A stretch of DNA of 64,000 nucleotides from CAYZQH01 sp050300015 (GTDB lineage: Bacteria > Pseudomonadota > Gammaproteobacteria > Pseudomonadales > Cellvibrionaceae), in the NCBI GenBank assembly GCA_050300015.1, contig JBNKWZ010000005.1, positions 186,001-250,000 on the forward strand, written 5' to 3'. Within the stretch, counting starts at the first letter, position 1; each line of letters begins with the position of its first letter. The notes under the pieces are model-generated. The model did no database searches. It saw nothing but the letters and a program-made list of their open reading frames with translations, and had not been told where the DNA came from. This document shows positions 36,391-45,061 of the stretch, one piece after another. The translations under genes were made by a program, and so were the position numbers.

Positions 36391-38061
36391 ATGACTGAGC
36401 CAACGAAAAGCCTGAATTTTATCGAGCAAATTATAGAGAAAGACCTCGCCAGCGGTGATTGCTCCCAGGTTGTGACTCGTTTTCCACCTGAGCCCAATGG
36501 GTACTTGCATATTGGGCATGCCAAATCCATTTGCTTGAATTTTGGTTTGGCCAACACCTTTGGTGGGCAGTGTCATCTGCGTTTTGATGACACCAACCCC
36601 GCGAAAGAAAGCCAAGAATACGTGCAAGGCATTATGAATGACGTGCGCTGGCTCGGATTTGAGTGGGGTGGTGAGGTACGCTATGCCTCCAACTATTTTG
36701 ATCAGCTCCACGCTTGGGCGGTGCATCTTATTCGTGAGGGTTTGGCCTACGTGTGCGACCTCACCGCCGACGAGGCACGAGAATATCGCGGTACATTAAA
36801 AGAGCCAGGCAAAAACTCGCCTTATAGAAACCGAACCCCAGAAGAAAACCTCAGCCTGTTTGAAAAAATGCGCGTGGGCGAAGTGGCCGAAGGGGCTAGT
36901 GTGCTGCGCGCCAAAATCGATATGGCACATGGCAATATCAATATGCGTGACCCTATTTTGTACCGTGTGCGTAAACAGCACCATCATCAAACGGGGGACA
37001 AGTGGTGTATCTATCCCACGTACGATTTCGCGCATGGTCAAGGGGATGCTATAGAAGGGGTAACACATTCTATTTGCACCTTAGAGTTTGCCGACCACAA
37101 ACCCTTGTATAACTGGTTAATTGAGCACTTACCCGTGGCCAATACGCCCGTGCAGTACGAGTTTGGCCGTTTGAATTTAAATTATACGGTTACGTCAAAA
37201 CGCAAGCTCAAGCAACTGGTGGATGAAGGCCATGTTGAGGGCTGGGACGACCCGCGTATGTCGACCATTTCTGGTTATCGTCGGCGTGGTTATACCCCTG
37301 CGTCGATTCGTAAATTTTGCGACATGATTGGTGTAACCCGGTCTGATGGTGTGGTGGACGTGGCCATGCTAGAACATGCCATTCGCGACGACTTAGACAA
37401 AAATGCCCCACGCGCCATGGTGGTGTTACGCCCCTTAAAAGTGGTGTTAAACAATTATCCCGAGGACAAATTCGAAGTGCTTGAAGCCCCTGGGCACCCC
37501 AATCGCGATGACCTACCCAAACGTGAATTACCCTTTGGGCGCGAAGTGTTTATTGACGCAGAAGATTTTAGGCTAGAAGCCAATAAAAAATATAAGCGCC
37601 TTGTGCTCGGCAAACGCGTGCGGCTGCGCAATGCCTATGTGATTGAAGCCGTGGATGTGGAGCAGGATGCCGAAGGCAATATCACCACAGTATTCGCCAA
37701 TATTATTGAGGGGACTTTGGGCGCCAACCCGGAAGATGGTGTTAAGCCCAAGGGGGTTATTCAGTGGGTGGCGGCACATGATCACGCCAAACTCACCGTG
37801 CGTTTGTATGATCGCTTATTTTTGGACGAATCCCCCGATTCGGGCGATAAAAACTTTTTAGAAGGTATTAATCCCGAGAGTTTAAAAGTACTCGACAATT
37901 GTGTCGGAGAAGTAGGGCTGAAGTGCGCAGCACCTGAACAAGGCTATCAATTTGAGCGAGAGGGCTACTTTTGTCGCGACCGCTTTTTAGAGGGTTTGAT
38001 TTTTAACCGCACTATCGGTTTAAAAGATTCCTGGGCCAAAACACAAGATAATCACTCATGA
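36391..38061 (+). CDS. glnS: Glutaminyl-tRNA synthetase
   Basis: The 556-residue class-I synthetase charges tRNA-Gln. HIGH motif is in PPEPNGYLHIGHAKS (about residues 31-45), followed by FDDTNPAKE and the KMSKS-equivalent VTSKRKL near residue 270; the C-terminal beta-barrel anticodon domain is complete. Length matches E. coli GlnS (554). The stop overlaps cysS by 4 bases, so two synthetase genes are coupled. Confidence 0.97.
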   Translation: MTEPTKSLNFIEQIIEKDLASGDCSQVVTRFPPEPNGYLHIGHAKSICLNFGLANTFGGQCHLRFDDTNPAKESQEYVQGIMNDVRWLGFEWGGEVRYASNYFDQLHAWAVHLIREGLAYVCDLTADEAREYRGTLKEPGKNSPYRNRTPEENLSLFEKMRVGEVAEGASVLRAKIDMAHGNINMRDPILYRVRKQHHHQTGDKWCIYPTYDFAHGQGDAIEGVTHSICTLEFADHKPLYNWLIEHLPVANTPVQYEFGRLNLNYTVTSKRKLKQLVDEGHVEGWDDPRMSTISGYRRRGYTPASIRKFCDMIGVTRSDGVVDVAMLEHAIRDDLDKNAPRAMVVLRPLKVVLNNYPEDKFEVLEAPGHPNRDDLPKRELPFGREVFIDAEDFRLEANKKYKRLVLGKRVRLRNAYVIEAVDVEQDAEGNITTVFANIIEGTLGANPEDGVKPKGVIQWVAAHDHAKLTVRLYDRLFLDESPDSGDKNFLEGINPESLKVLDNCVGEVGLKCAAPEQGYQFEREGYFCRDRFLEGLIFNRTIGLKDSWAKTQDNHS

Positions 38062-39440
38062 CCTTAGCACTACAACTACACAACACCAAAACCCGCAGTA
38101 AAGAGGTTTTTAAACCCATTGACGCCGAACACATCACCATGTATGTGTGTGGGCCCACCGTGTACAACTTGGTCCACATTGGCAATGCGCGCCCGGTGGT
38201 TGTTTTCGATACCTTGTTTCGTGTATTGCAGGCCTTGTACCCCAAGGTAACCTACGCACGCAATATTACAGATATAGACGATAAAATCATGAAGGCGGCC
38301 GTGGAAAACGGCGAACCCATAGACGTATTGGCCGCGCGCTTTACCCAAGAATACCAAAAGGATATGGCGGCACTGGGTAATTTAGAGCCCACGGTAACCC
38401 CCCATGCAACTCATCACGTGGGCGAAATGATTCAAATGGTGCAAACCCTGGTTGAAAAGGGCCATGCCTATGCGGCCGAAGGCCACGTCCTGTTTGACGT
38501 AAAATCCATGGCCGATTACGGCAAATTGTCTAACCGCGCACTAGACGACATGCTCGAGGGTGCACGTGTGGAAGTGGCAGATTACAAGCGCTACGCAGGC
38601 GACTTTGTGTTATGGAAGCCCTCACTCGATACAGAACCCGGCTGGGATAGCCCCTGGGGGCGCGGGCGACCGGGTTGGCACCTTGAGTGTTCGGCCATGA
38701 TTGAAAAGCACTTAGGTGAAACCATTGATATTCACGGTGGTGGGCGTGATCTTATTTTCCCGCATCACGAGAACGAACTCGCGCAAAGCCAGTGCGCGCA
38801 CGGTGGCAAAAACTATGTGAATTATTGGTTGCACAATGGTTATATCAATATTGATGGCACCAAAATGTCCAAATCTCTGGGTAACTTTAAAACCGTACGT
38901 GACTTGTTGACGCAATACCCTGGTGAAGTGATTCGGTTTGCATTATTAAGCGCCCAATATCGCTCAGAGATGGATTTTTCAGCGGCACTTTTAGAGCAAT
39001 CCAAAAGTGCCGTAGACAGCGCTTATGCCGCACTTAGGCGCCATACCCAAGTGAATGTGGGTACTATTGAGATAACGCTCGAAGATTCAGCAGTGTTCAA
39101 AGCCTTGCTGGATGATTTAAATACGCCTTTGGCCATCAGTCACATTCACGCGCTCATTGCTAAGCTGAACAAAAATGAAGACGTGGTAGAGACCAAGGCA
39201 GAGCTATTGGCAGTGGGCAATGTGATGGGGTTATTTCAGCACAACGCCGATGCATGGTTTCAAGGGGGGGCTGAGTCCGAGGTGGATGCCGCAGGCATTG
39301 AGGCTCTGATTGCCGAGCGCCAGCAGGCCAAGCTGGATAAAAACTACGCGCGTGCCGATACCATACGCACCGAACTCACCGAATTGGGTGTGGTGCTGGA
39401 AGATTCACGTGAAGGGACCAAGTGGCGCTGGGCAGATTAA
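38058..39440 (+). CDS. cysS: Cysteinyl-tRNA synthetase
   Basis: The 460-residue class-I enzyme charges tRNA-Cys. A zinc-binding Cys is in YVCGPTVYN near residue 28, the HIGH-equivalent is HIGNARP, further zinc ligands lie in ECSAM and the HHENE block, and KMSKS is in GTKMSKSLGN. The C-terminus (KWRWAD) is typical. It overlaps glnS by 4 bases. Confidence 0.97.
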   Translation: MTLALQLHNTKTRSKEVFKPIDAEHITMYVCGPTVYNLVHIGNARPVVVFDTLFRVLQALYPKVTYARNITDIDDKIMKAAVENGEPIDVLAARFTQEYQKDMAALGNLEPTVTPHATHHVGEMIQMVQTLVEKGHAYAAEGHVLFDVKSMADYGKLSNRALDDMLEGARVEVADYKRYAGDFVLWKPSLDTEPGWDSPWGRGRPGWHLECSAMIEKHLGETIDIHGGGRDLIFPHHENELAQSQCAHGGKNYVNYWLHNGYINIDGTKMSKSLGNFKTVRDLLTQYPGEVIRFALLSAQYRSEMDFSAALLEQSKSAVDSAYAALRRHTQVNVGTIEITLEDSAVFKALLDDLNTPLAISHIHALIAKLNKNEDVVETKAELLAVGNVMGLFQHNADAWFQGGAESEVDAAGIEALIAERQQAKLDKNYARADTIRTELTELGVVLEDSREGTKWRWAD

Positions 39441-39480
39441 ATCTTGCAAGGGCTGTATGCCCCGGTTGGGTAATGTTTGA

Positions 39481-40311
39481 ATGCAGTACGCAAAGTTAGA
39501 ACAACAATTTTATCAATTGCGCTCCAACAAGGTTTTTGAGTCATTTGTTGTAGCCATCATTGTTTTTTCTGCACTGGTCATTGGCGTAAAGACCTATGAC
39601 ATTCCGCCGGTGGTGAACGATATCGTGGTGGTTCTGGATTGGTTTATCACTGCCATATTTCTTGTCGAAATTAGCATTCGCTTTATAGGCGAACCACGCA
39701 AGCGGGACTTTTTTAAAAGCGCCTGGAATGTGTTTGATACTTTAATTGTTTTTGTAAGTTTGATTCCCATAGACAATAGCGATATGGCGCTCGCAGGGCG
39801 TTTAATTCGTATATTTCGTGTTTTGCGTATGGTATCCATCATCCCAGAGTTGCGATTGTTACTGAACTCCTTGGTGAAGGCCATGCCACAGCTCAGCTAC
39901 GTGATGATGCTGATGTTTATTATCTTCTACATTTATGGAGCCATTGGCAGCACCTTTTTTGCGGAGATTAACGAAACGTTATGGGGTGACATCGCCGTGA
40001 GTATGCTCACCTTGTTTCGTGTAATGACCTTTGAAGACTGGACCGATGTGATGTACGAGACTCAGGAGCACTTTGCTTTTAGCTGGGTGTTTTATTTGTC
40101 GTTTATTTTTTTTACAGCCTTTGCTTTCCTGAATATGGTGATCGGGATTGTGGTCAATGTGTTAGAGCAAGAGCGTCGCGCAATGGAAGGCAGTGTGGAA
40201 GAAGCGCATCATGATGAGCATATGGAGGAGCTAAAAGCTCTGCGCGAAGATGTGACGGCTTTAAAAGCCCTGTTGCAAAACAACGCGTTACAAGAGCAAG
40301 CCAAGCCTTAG
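39481..40311 (+). CDS. Voltage-gated-type ion channel (NavBac-like)
   Basis: The 276-residue protein has six membrane segments. S4 carries regularly spaced arginines (RLIRIFRVLR, about 103-112), a voltage-sensor pattern. The pore loop is TFEDWTD with E185 and W187, resembling the TLESW filter of bacterial sodium channels. After S6 a charged helix (225-270) is predicted to form a coiled coil, as in NavBac tetramers. It probably conducts Na+ or another cation; selectivity cannot be read with confidence since Asp replaces the usual Ser. It lies 40 bases after cysS. Confidence 0.85.
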   Translation: MQYAKLEQQFYQLRSNKVFESFVVAIIVFSALVIGVKTYDIPPVVNDIVVVLDWFITAIFLVEISIRFIGEPRKRDFFKSAWNVFDTLIVFVSLIPIDNSDMALAGRLIRIFRVLRMVSIIPELRLLLNSLVKAMPQLSYVMMLMFIIFYIYGAIGSTFFAEINETLWGDIAVSMLTLFRVMTFEDWTDVMYETQEHFAFSWVFYLSFIFFTAFAFLNMVIGIVVNVLEQERRAMEGSVEEAHHDEHMEELKALREDVTALKALLQNNALQEQAKP

Positions 40312-40442
40312 TGTTGGGTACTCAGCTTTTCAGGAACACCATTCTGTAGTACGAATACAATAAGTCGTCCGCATAATAAAGAGGGAAGCGCCATTCAACC
40401 GCGTCGAAGCAACACTTTACGGCTGGTAAACATTATCGTTCA

Positions 40443-41057
40443 ATGCCTATTGGGCCCAATATGTTTGTAGATGAATCCGAGCGAGCGGCGTTTATTCAAG
40501 CCTGTGACACCGCGCTCGCGGTCTTACCGACTCCCTGTAAAGAGTACCACATTCTTCAATACTTGAATCAACATCAGCAGTTTGCTTTTTTACCCCCATT
40601 TTCCGCAACGCTCGCATTGTTTTACAAACATTTTTTGTTGATGCATGCACTTTACACCCTACAGCGCAAAGGCTTACAAGAGGGCCGCTACCTATCTATC
40701 TCGCCGGTGGCTATCCACTATCAAGCCGTAAGCGCAAGTGATTCTCAAGCCTTAAGTTTATACCCCGGCCAAAAAGCCCTCGCCGAATACTATTTGGATC
40801 TAAAACACCTGGAAGAGGCCAGCGAAGACACGGTATTTGACCTAATGGCCGATTTTTGGAAGCGTTTTGCCGCTTTGGAGACCGCCCCCGAGGCCTATCA
40901 AATTTTAGAAGTCAGCCCTACCGCGAGCTTCAGTGAAATAGAGCGGGCCTACAGGCTAAAGGTAAACGCCACTCACCCGGATAAGGGCGGCAGTGCCGAG
41001 GCATTTGTTCGGGTGCAGGAGGCGTATGAGGTGATGAAGAAGCACAAAAGCCAGTAA
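40443..41057 (+). CDS. DnaJ-related protein with C-terminal J domain
   Basis: The 204-residue protein has an N-terminal DNAJ-related domain (about 10-145: helical, with CKEYHILQYLNQHQQF) and a C-terminal J domain (about 150-204) with the HPD motif in ATHPDKGGSAEAF. J domains stimulate DnaK ATPase. ATG 40443 or 40461 may be the start. The 3' third of this gene has a decayed second copy at 43774-43978. Confidence 0.88.
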   Translation: MPIGPNMFVDESERAAFIQACDTALAVLPTPCKEYHILQYLNQHQQFAFLPPFSATLALFYKHFLLMHALYTLQRKGLQEGRYLSISPVAIHYQAVSASDSQALSLYPGQKALAEYYLDLKHLEEASEDTVFDLMADFWKRFAALETAPEAYQILEVSPTASFSEIERAYRLKVNATHPDKGGSAEAFVRVQEAYEVMKKHKSQ

Positions 41058-41669
41058 TCCGTTTAAAGCAAAGGGGGCACTACAGCCAAGGGTTTGGTTA
41101 TAGAAGGCCAAGCCTGAATAGGTATCAGGTGGTTTTCCTTGGGGTTTGAGAGTGTTTTCAATCAACTTTTTGCGAAACCTGAAACGCGTCGCCATATGGC
41201 ATTCTGCTACAATGCCGCAGGTGATCTATTCACCCAGCAGGAGTCATTGTCGGGTAGTAAATAGATGAGGTGCTTTGCCCCATTGTGATGCTCCATTGAT
41301 GATGGATAAGTCAACGAGAGCCCCTAAAAACAAGATTGCTCACATATCAGCGCCAGTATTTTAGGTCGATCAGTCAGATTGTTGATTTGTGTTTGAAAAA
41401 GACAGCTTGGGTTTTCAGGTAGTGAATGCTGGTAGTGACGCCAACGATGCAACTGTTCCCGCTTCGATGGGCGCAGAACGATTTTTCGGGGCACTCTTGG
41501 TTCGGGCGCAGGAAGAGCAATGAGTCGCTCGTTTCAGATATTAAAATTCGTGAAGTTTTAGATTTTAGAGAGGAGCATGGGCGGTGGTGCGTAAGCTCTA
41601 ATGCCTTAACGCATAGGTATAGAACGTATTTACAAAGCGTAATAGATTTAATCAATAGGAGATCAATCA
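41058..41669. other. Gene-poor stretch at the start of the accessory region
   Basis: No recognised gene in 612 bases. Short frames exist (for example the 30-35 codons ending at the TGA at 41520-41522, and another frame running to 41680), but none resembles a known family; they may be decayed coding remnants. An 11-base sequence (AGTCATTGTCG, 41242-41252) recurs at 43760-43770. GGAG at 41659-41662 is the ribosome binding site of the next gene. Confidence 0.45.
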
Positions 41670-43631
41670 ATGTCCCTTAGTTTTTTGAACAATATCAGAT
41701 TGTTTATGAAGTGCAGCATTTTACTGATTTGCCTTGCTGCTGCGAGTACAGTTCAGGCTGCGATAGAGTTGCCGCGATTAATCAGTTCTGATGCAATAAT
41801 GCAGCGCGACCAAGCTTTGCCTATTTGGGGTAAAGCCAAAGCGAATGTAGACGTCACGGTATCGATTGGCAACGTGAAGCAAAAAACAAAAAGTGATGCG
41901 GCGGGCAATTGGCGTGTGGTGTTTGATGCACAAAAGGCGGGTGGACCACATTCGATAAAAATTGAAGCAGGCGCAGAAAGTCGTTTGCTCACCGGCATTT
42001 ATTTTGGTGATATTTGGGTGGCTTCGGGTCAATCCAATATGGAATGGGTTTTGCGTAATTCTGACAATGCCGAGGCCGAAATTACGGGAAAGGAATACCC
42101 ACTGATTCGTGAGTATAAAGTCCCATTGAGCTATTCCACTTTTCCTGAGAAGGAACTTGTCGGTGGTAGCTGGTTGTCAGCCACTCAAGACAATAAGCCA
42201 GGATTTAGTGCGGTGGCTTATTTCTTTGCAAAAAAAATTCATTTAAAAACAGAGGTCCCAATTGGCATAATTGCCAGTAATTGGGGGGGGAGTAATATTG
42301 AATCATGGATGAGCCCTGAAGCTTTGGGTAAGACATTGGATGAGACATCCAGTAATATTTTGAACATGGAGGCGGAGTCAGAGCGTCAAAAAATTAAGCT
42401 GGAAAAAACGTTAGGTTCTTGGCCGGGTACGATTTCGAGTGATATGGCTAGCGCGAAGGCTCAATGGCAAGGCGTTGATCTAGATGTGAGTGATTGGATT
42501 TCGATGCAAGTGCCTCAATTGTGGGAGTATCAAGGCTACCCAGGAATGGATGGTGTCGTATGGTATCGAAAAACCATAGAGTTATCGAAGCAAGAGGCTA
42601 AGGGAAGTGCCGTGCTGTCGCTCGCGAAAATTGATGATAACGATATTACCTATGTTAATGGTAAAAAAGTGGGCGAAACTAACGCATACAATGCAGTGCG
42701 TACCTATTCAATTCCCGAGGGTCTGTTAAAAGCAGGTAGAAATACGATTGCTGTTCGCGTTCAAGATACCGGTGGCGGTGGCGGTATTTATGCATCGGAC
42801 GATATGGTGTTTGTTAAATTTTCGAATGGTAGTAAAAAAAGCTTAGCTGGCCAGTGGAAATTTAAAGCCGACAAAGTTTCCGTGAGCCCCACATCGGAGA
42901 TGAACCATGTTGATACGGCACTCTATAATAAAATGATGTATCCCTTGTTTCAGTTTCCCGTAAAAGGCGTTATTTGGTATCAAGGCGAGTCTAATGCGGG
43001 TGGTTTGCAGCAAGCCAAAAACTACGCGGGTCAATTTAAAACACTCATAAAGGATTGGCGTAACCGTTGGAGTCAGGACGCTATGCCGTTTTACTGGGTG
43101 CAACTGGCAAATTTCCGCTCGGGGTCTAATACTCCAGAAGGCAGTCCTTGGGCTGTACTGCGCGAATCACAAACAGCGACGCTTGCCTTAAATAATACAG
43201 GTCAGGCAATAACGATTGATGTGGGTAACCCAAACGACATTCATCCTCGTGATAAGCAAACCGTTGGGAATCGATTGGCGGCTATCGCACTGAATAAAGA
43301 TTATGGCTTTAAGAAAACCCAGTATAGAGGGCCCGTTTTTCGTTCAGCGGCTTATTCTAAGTCTAAGGTGAAAGTAAAGTTTAATACCTCGGCAGCGTTA
43401 AAGTTGTCGAATGGTAGTGCCTCGTTAAAGGGTTTTGAAGTGGCGGCATCCGATGGACAATTCAAAGCCGTTGAAGGAAAAATAAAATCGAAATCCACAA
43501 TAGAATTGAAATGGGCTGGAAAGGATATGCCCGTAGCGATTCGTTACGCATGGGATGACAACCCAGAAAGCGCTAATTTGGCGGATAAATCTGGTTTTCC
43601 GGCTGAGCCATTTAAAGGCGAAGTGAAGTAG
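41670..43631 (+). CDS. Secreted sialate O-acetylesterase/acetylxylan esterase-like SGNH hydrolase
   Basis: The 653-residue protein has a signal peptide (to about residue 30, VQA-AI). An esterase domain follows with nucleophile Ser122 in ASGQSNME, then a galactose-binding-like beta domain insert (about 265-400), then the rest of the catalytic domain with WYQGESNA and the Asp523-x-His525 pair in NDIHPRD. These are marks of the sialate O-acetylesterase family, whose members also remove acetyl groups from plant polysaccharides. Given the arabinose genes nearby, deacetylation of hemicellulose or pectin is more likely than sialate. Codon use is more AT-rich than neighbouring housekeeping genes, a sign of transfer. 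Confidence 0.85.
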   Translation: MSLSFLNNIRLFMKCSILLICLAAASTVQAAIELPRLISSDAIMQRDQALPIWGKAKANVDVTVSIGNVKQKTKSDAAGNWRVVFDAQKAGGPHSIKIEAGAESRLLTGIYFGDIWVASGQSNMEWVLRNSDNAEAEITGKEYPLIREYKVPLSYSTFPEKELVGGSWLSATQDNKPGFSAVAYFFAKKIHLKTEVPIGIIASNWGGSNIESWMSPEALGKTLDETSSNILNMEAESERQKIKLEKTLGSWPGTISSDMASAKAQWQGVDLDVSDWISMQVPQLWEYQGYPGMDGVVWYRKTIELSKQEAKGSAVLSLAKIDDNDITYVNGKKVGETNAYNAVRTYSIPEGLLKAGRNTIAVRVQDTGGGGGIYASDDMVFVKFSNGSKKSLAGQWKFKADKVSVSPTSEMNHVDTALYNKMMYPLFQFPVKGVIWYQGESNAGGLQQAKNYAGQFKTLIKDWRNRWSQDAMPFYWVQLANFRSGSNTPEGSPWAVLRESQTATLALNNTGQAITIDVGNPNDIHPRDKQTVGNRLAAIALNKDYGFKKTQYRGPVFRSAAYSKSKVKVKFNTSAALKLSNGSASLKGFEVAASDGQFKAVEGKIKSKSTIELKWAGKDMPVAIRYAWDDNPESANLADKSGFPAEPFKGEVK

Positions 43632-43773
43632 CGTTGACGGTTTAACGGAGGGGGGAGGCGGAATGGAGTCGTTCCAATTCCTCCTGACGTCAAGGCACAA
43701 AGTTAGTAGGATTTTATATTCCTCGAACCTCAATCAATTACGCCTTGAAAACGCTTAGCAGTCATTGTCGTTC

Positions 43774-43978
43774 AATGAAGGCACGGTATTTGACCTGAAG
43801 GCTGGCCTCTGGAGGCGTTTTGCCGCCTTGGAGGCTGATCAGTGGCTTATCAAATTTTAGAAGTGAGCCTTACCGTGAGCCTCATCGAAATAAAGCCGGC
43901 CTATACAGGTTAAAGGCAAAAGCTACCCATCCTGAAAAGGGCGGCAGTGCCGAGGTATTTGTTGGGGATAAGGAGGTA
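43774..43978 (+). pseudogene. Decayed copy of the 3' part of the DnaJ-related gene
   Basis: This stretch aligns base by base with 40822-41028 of the intact DnaJ-related gene. Shared blocks include ACGGTATTTGACCT, GCGTTTTGCCG, TATCAAATTTTAGAAGT and AAGGGCGGCAGTGCCGAGG. Many substitutions plus a 1-base deletion and a 2-base insertion destroy the frame. It stops at the left end of the IS630 element. It is therefore a remnant, either of an old duplication or of the equivalent gene in a donor genome. Confidence 0.85.
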
Positions 43979-45061
43979 CTAATTGGGTCACAATAATGAA
44001 TACATAAGTGTTTTCATGTATCATTTATCCTATGAATTATGACGCACGATCTTTAAGCACTGAAGAGCAATACCTGCTTCGCAAAATAGCGGTTCAACGA
44101 GTGTTGGACGGCGAGGCCGCTATTGAGGTTAATCGTAGCCTTGGCTTAGGTGGACGGACCATCTACAAATGGCTAAAAACTTACCGTGAGGGTGGTTTTG
44201 AGGCCCTTGCGCCTGTCGTCCGTATCGGTCGCAATAGGACGTTATCGGAAGTTGAAGAGCAGGAAGTAAAGCGCTGGATAGTAGGCCAAGACCCAAGACA
44301 GCACGGCTTTGATTTTGGTTTATGGACAAGAGAAATCGTAGCCAATCTAATATTGGATCGCTTTAATATAAAGTTGAGTATTTCTTCGGTAGGCCGCATG
44401 CTTCATCGACTTGGTTTAACTCCCCAAAAGCCCTTGCGTCGTGCCTATGAGCGAAATGACGATGCGATAAAGAAGTGGAAAGAAGAGGACTACCCAAGCA
44501 TAAAAAAGGTATCGAAACAGCAGGGAGGCGAGATTTTTTGGTTAGATGAAGCCAGCATTCGATCCGATGATCCGCTACAAAGAACGTGGGGGTTAAAAGG
44601 CGAAACACCGATAGTCAATACAAGCGGTCAACGCCAGTCAATAAATGCGATCTCAGCGCTATCAAACAGTGGAGGCTTCTGGTATCACATTTTTACAGGG
44701 CGATTTAATGCAGACAAGTTCATTGAATGTCTTAAAAATTTACTTAAAAACCGGCGCCGCTTTCTGCATTTAATCGTTGATGGCCACCCGGTGCATAAAT
44801 CAAAAAAAGTAAGGGAGTTTCTGGAATCTAAGCGCGATCGAGTTGCGCTACACATACTACCACCCTATGCGCCCGATTTAAATCCAGATGAGTTGGTTTG
44901 GAATCAAATGAGGCATATGGGAACATCAAAAAAGCCACTAAAGAAAGGTGAGTCATTAAAGGATCGAGCTCGAAATGATTTGGAATTAATCAAATCAAAT
45001 AAAGCACTCATACGATCGTTTTTTCGAGAACCCAATGTATCCTTCGCTGCGGCTTAGGTAG
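43979..45061 (+). mobile_element. IS630-family insertion sequence
   Basis: A 1083-base element is proposed with TA on each side (43977-43978 and 45062-45063), as IS630 elements insert at TA. The ends CTAATTGGGTCAC and, on the other strand, CTACCTAAGCCGC form an imperfect inverted repeat (7 of 13). It carries one transposase gene. The left flank is the DnaJ-like remnant and the right flank the TonB receptor; these flanks do not belong to one gene. Exact ends are inferred. Confidence 0.7.
44032..45057 (+). CDS. IS630-family transposase
   Basis: The 341-residue protein has N-terminal helix-turn-helix domains (EVNRSLGLGGRTIYKWLKTY and a second winged-helix part) and a DDE domain with Asp172 (FWLDEAS), Asp250 (LIVDGHPVH) and Glu287 (LNPDELVW). 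The spacing between the second Asp and Glu is that of the IS630/Tc1 superfamily. The C-terminus (SFFREPNVSFAAA) resembles the usual end of these proteins, so the gene looks complete and has no frameshift. The start is ATG 44032. Confidence 0.93.
   Translation: MNYDARSLSTEEQYLLRKIAVQRVLDGEAAIEVNRSLGLGGRTIYKWLKTYREGGFEALAPVVRIGRNRTLSEVEEQEVKRWIVGQDPRQHGFDFGLWTREIVANLILDRFNIKLSISSVGRMLHRLGLTPQKPLRRAYERNDDAIKKWKEEDYPSIKKVSKQQGGEIFWLDEASIRSDDPLQRTWGLKGETPIVNTSGQRQSINAISALSNSGGFWYHIFTGRFNADKFIECLKNLLKNRRRFLHLIVDGHPVHKSKKVREFLESKRDRVALHILPPYAPDLNPDELVWNQMRHMGTSKKPLKKGESLKDRARNDLELIKSNKALIRSFFREPNVSFAAA

Noticed and set aside
45025..45037. AACCCAAT near 45029 as right end of the IS630 element
   Set aside because: It mirrors ATTGGGT of the left end, but the last transposase codons (to 45057) look like the normal family C-terminus, so the element should extend past them; TA at 45062-45063 fits better.
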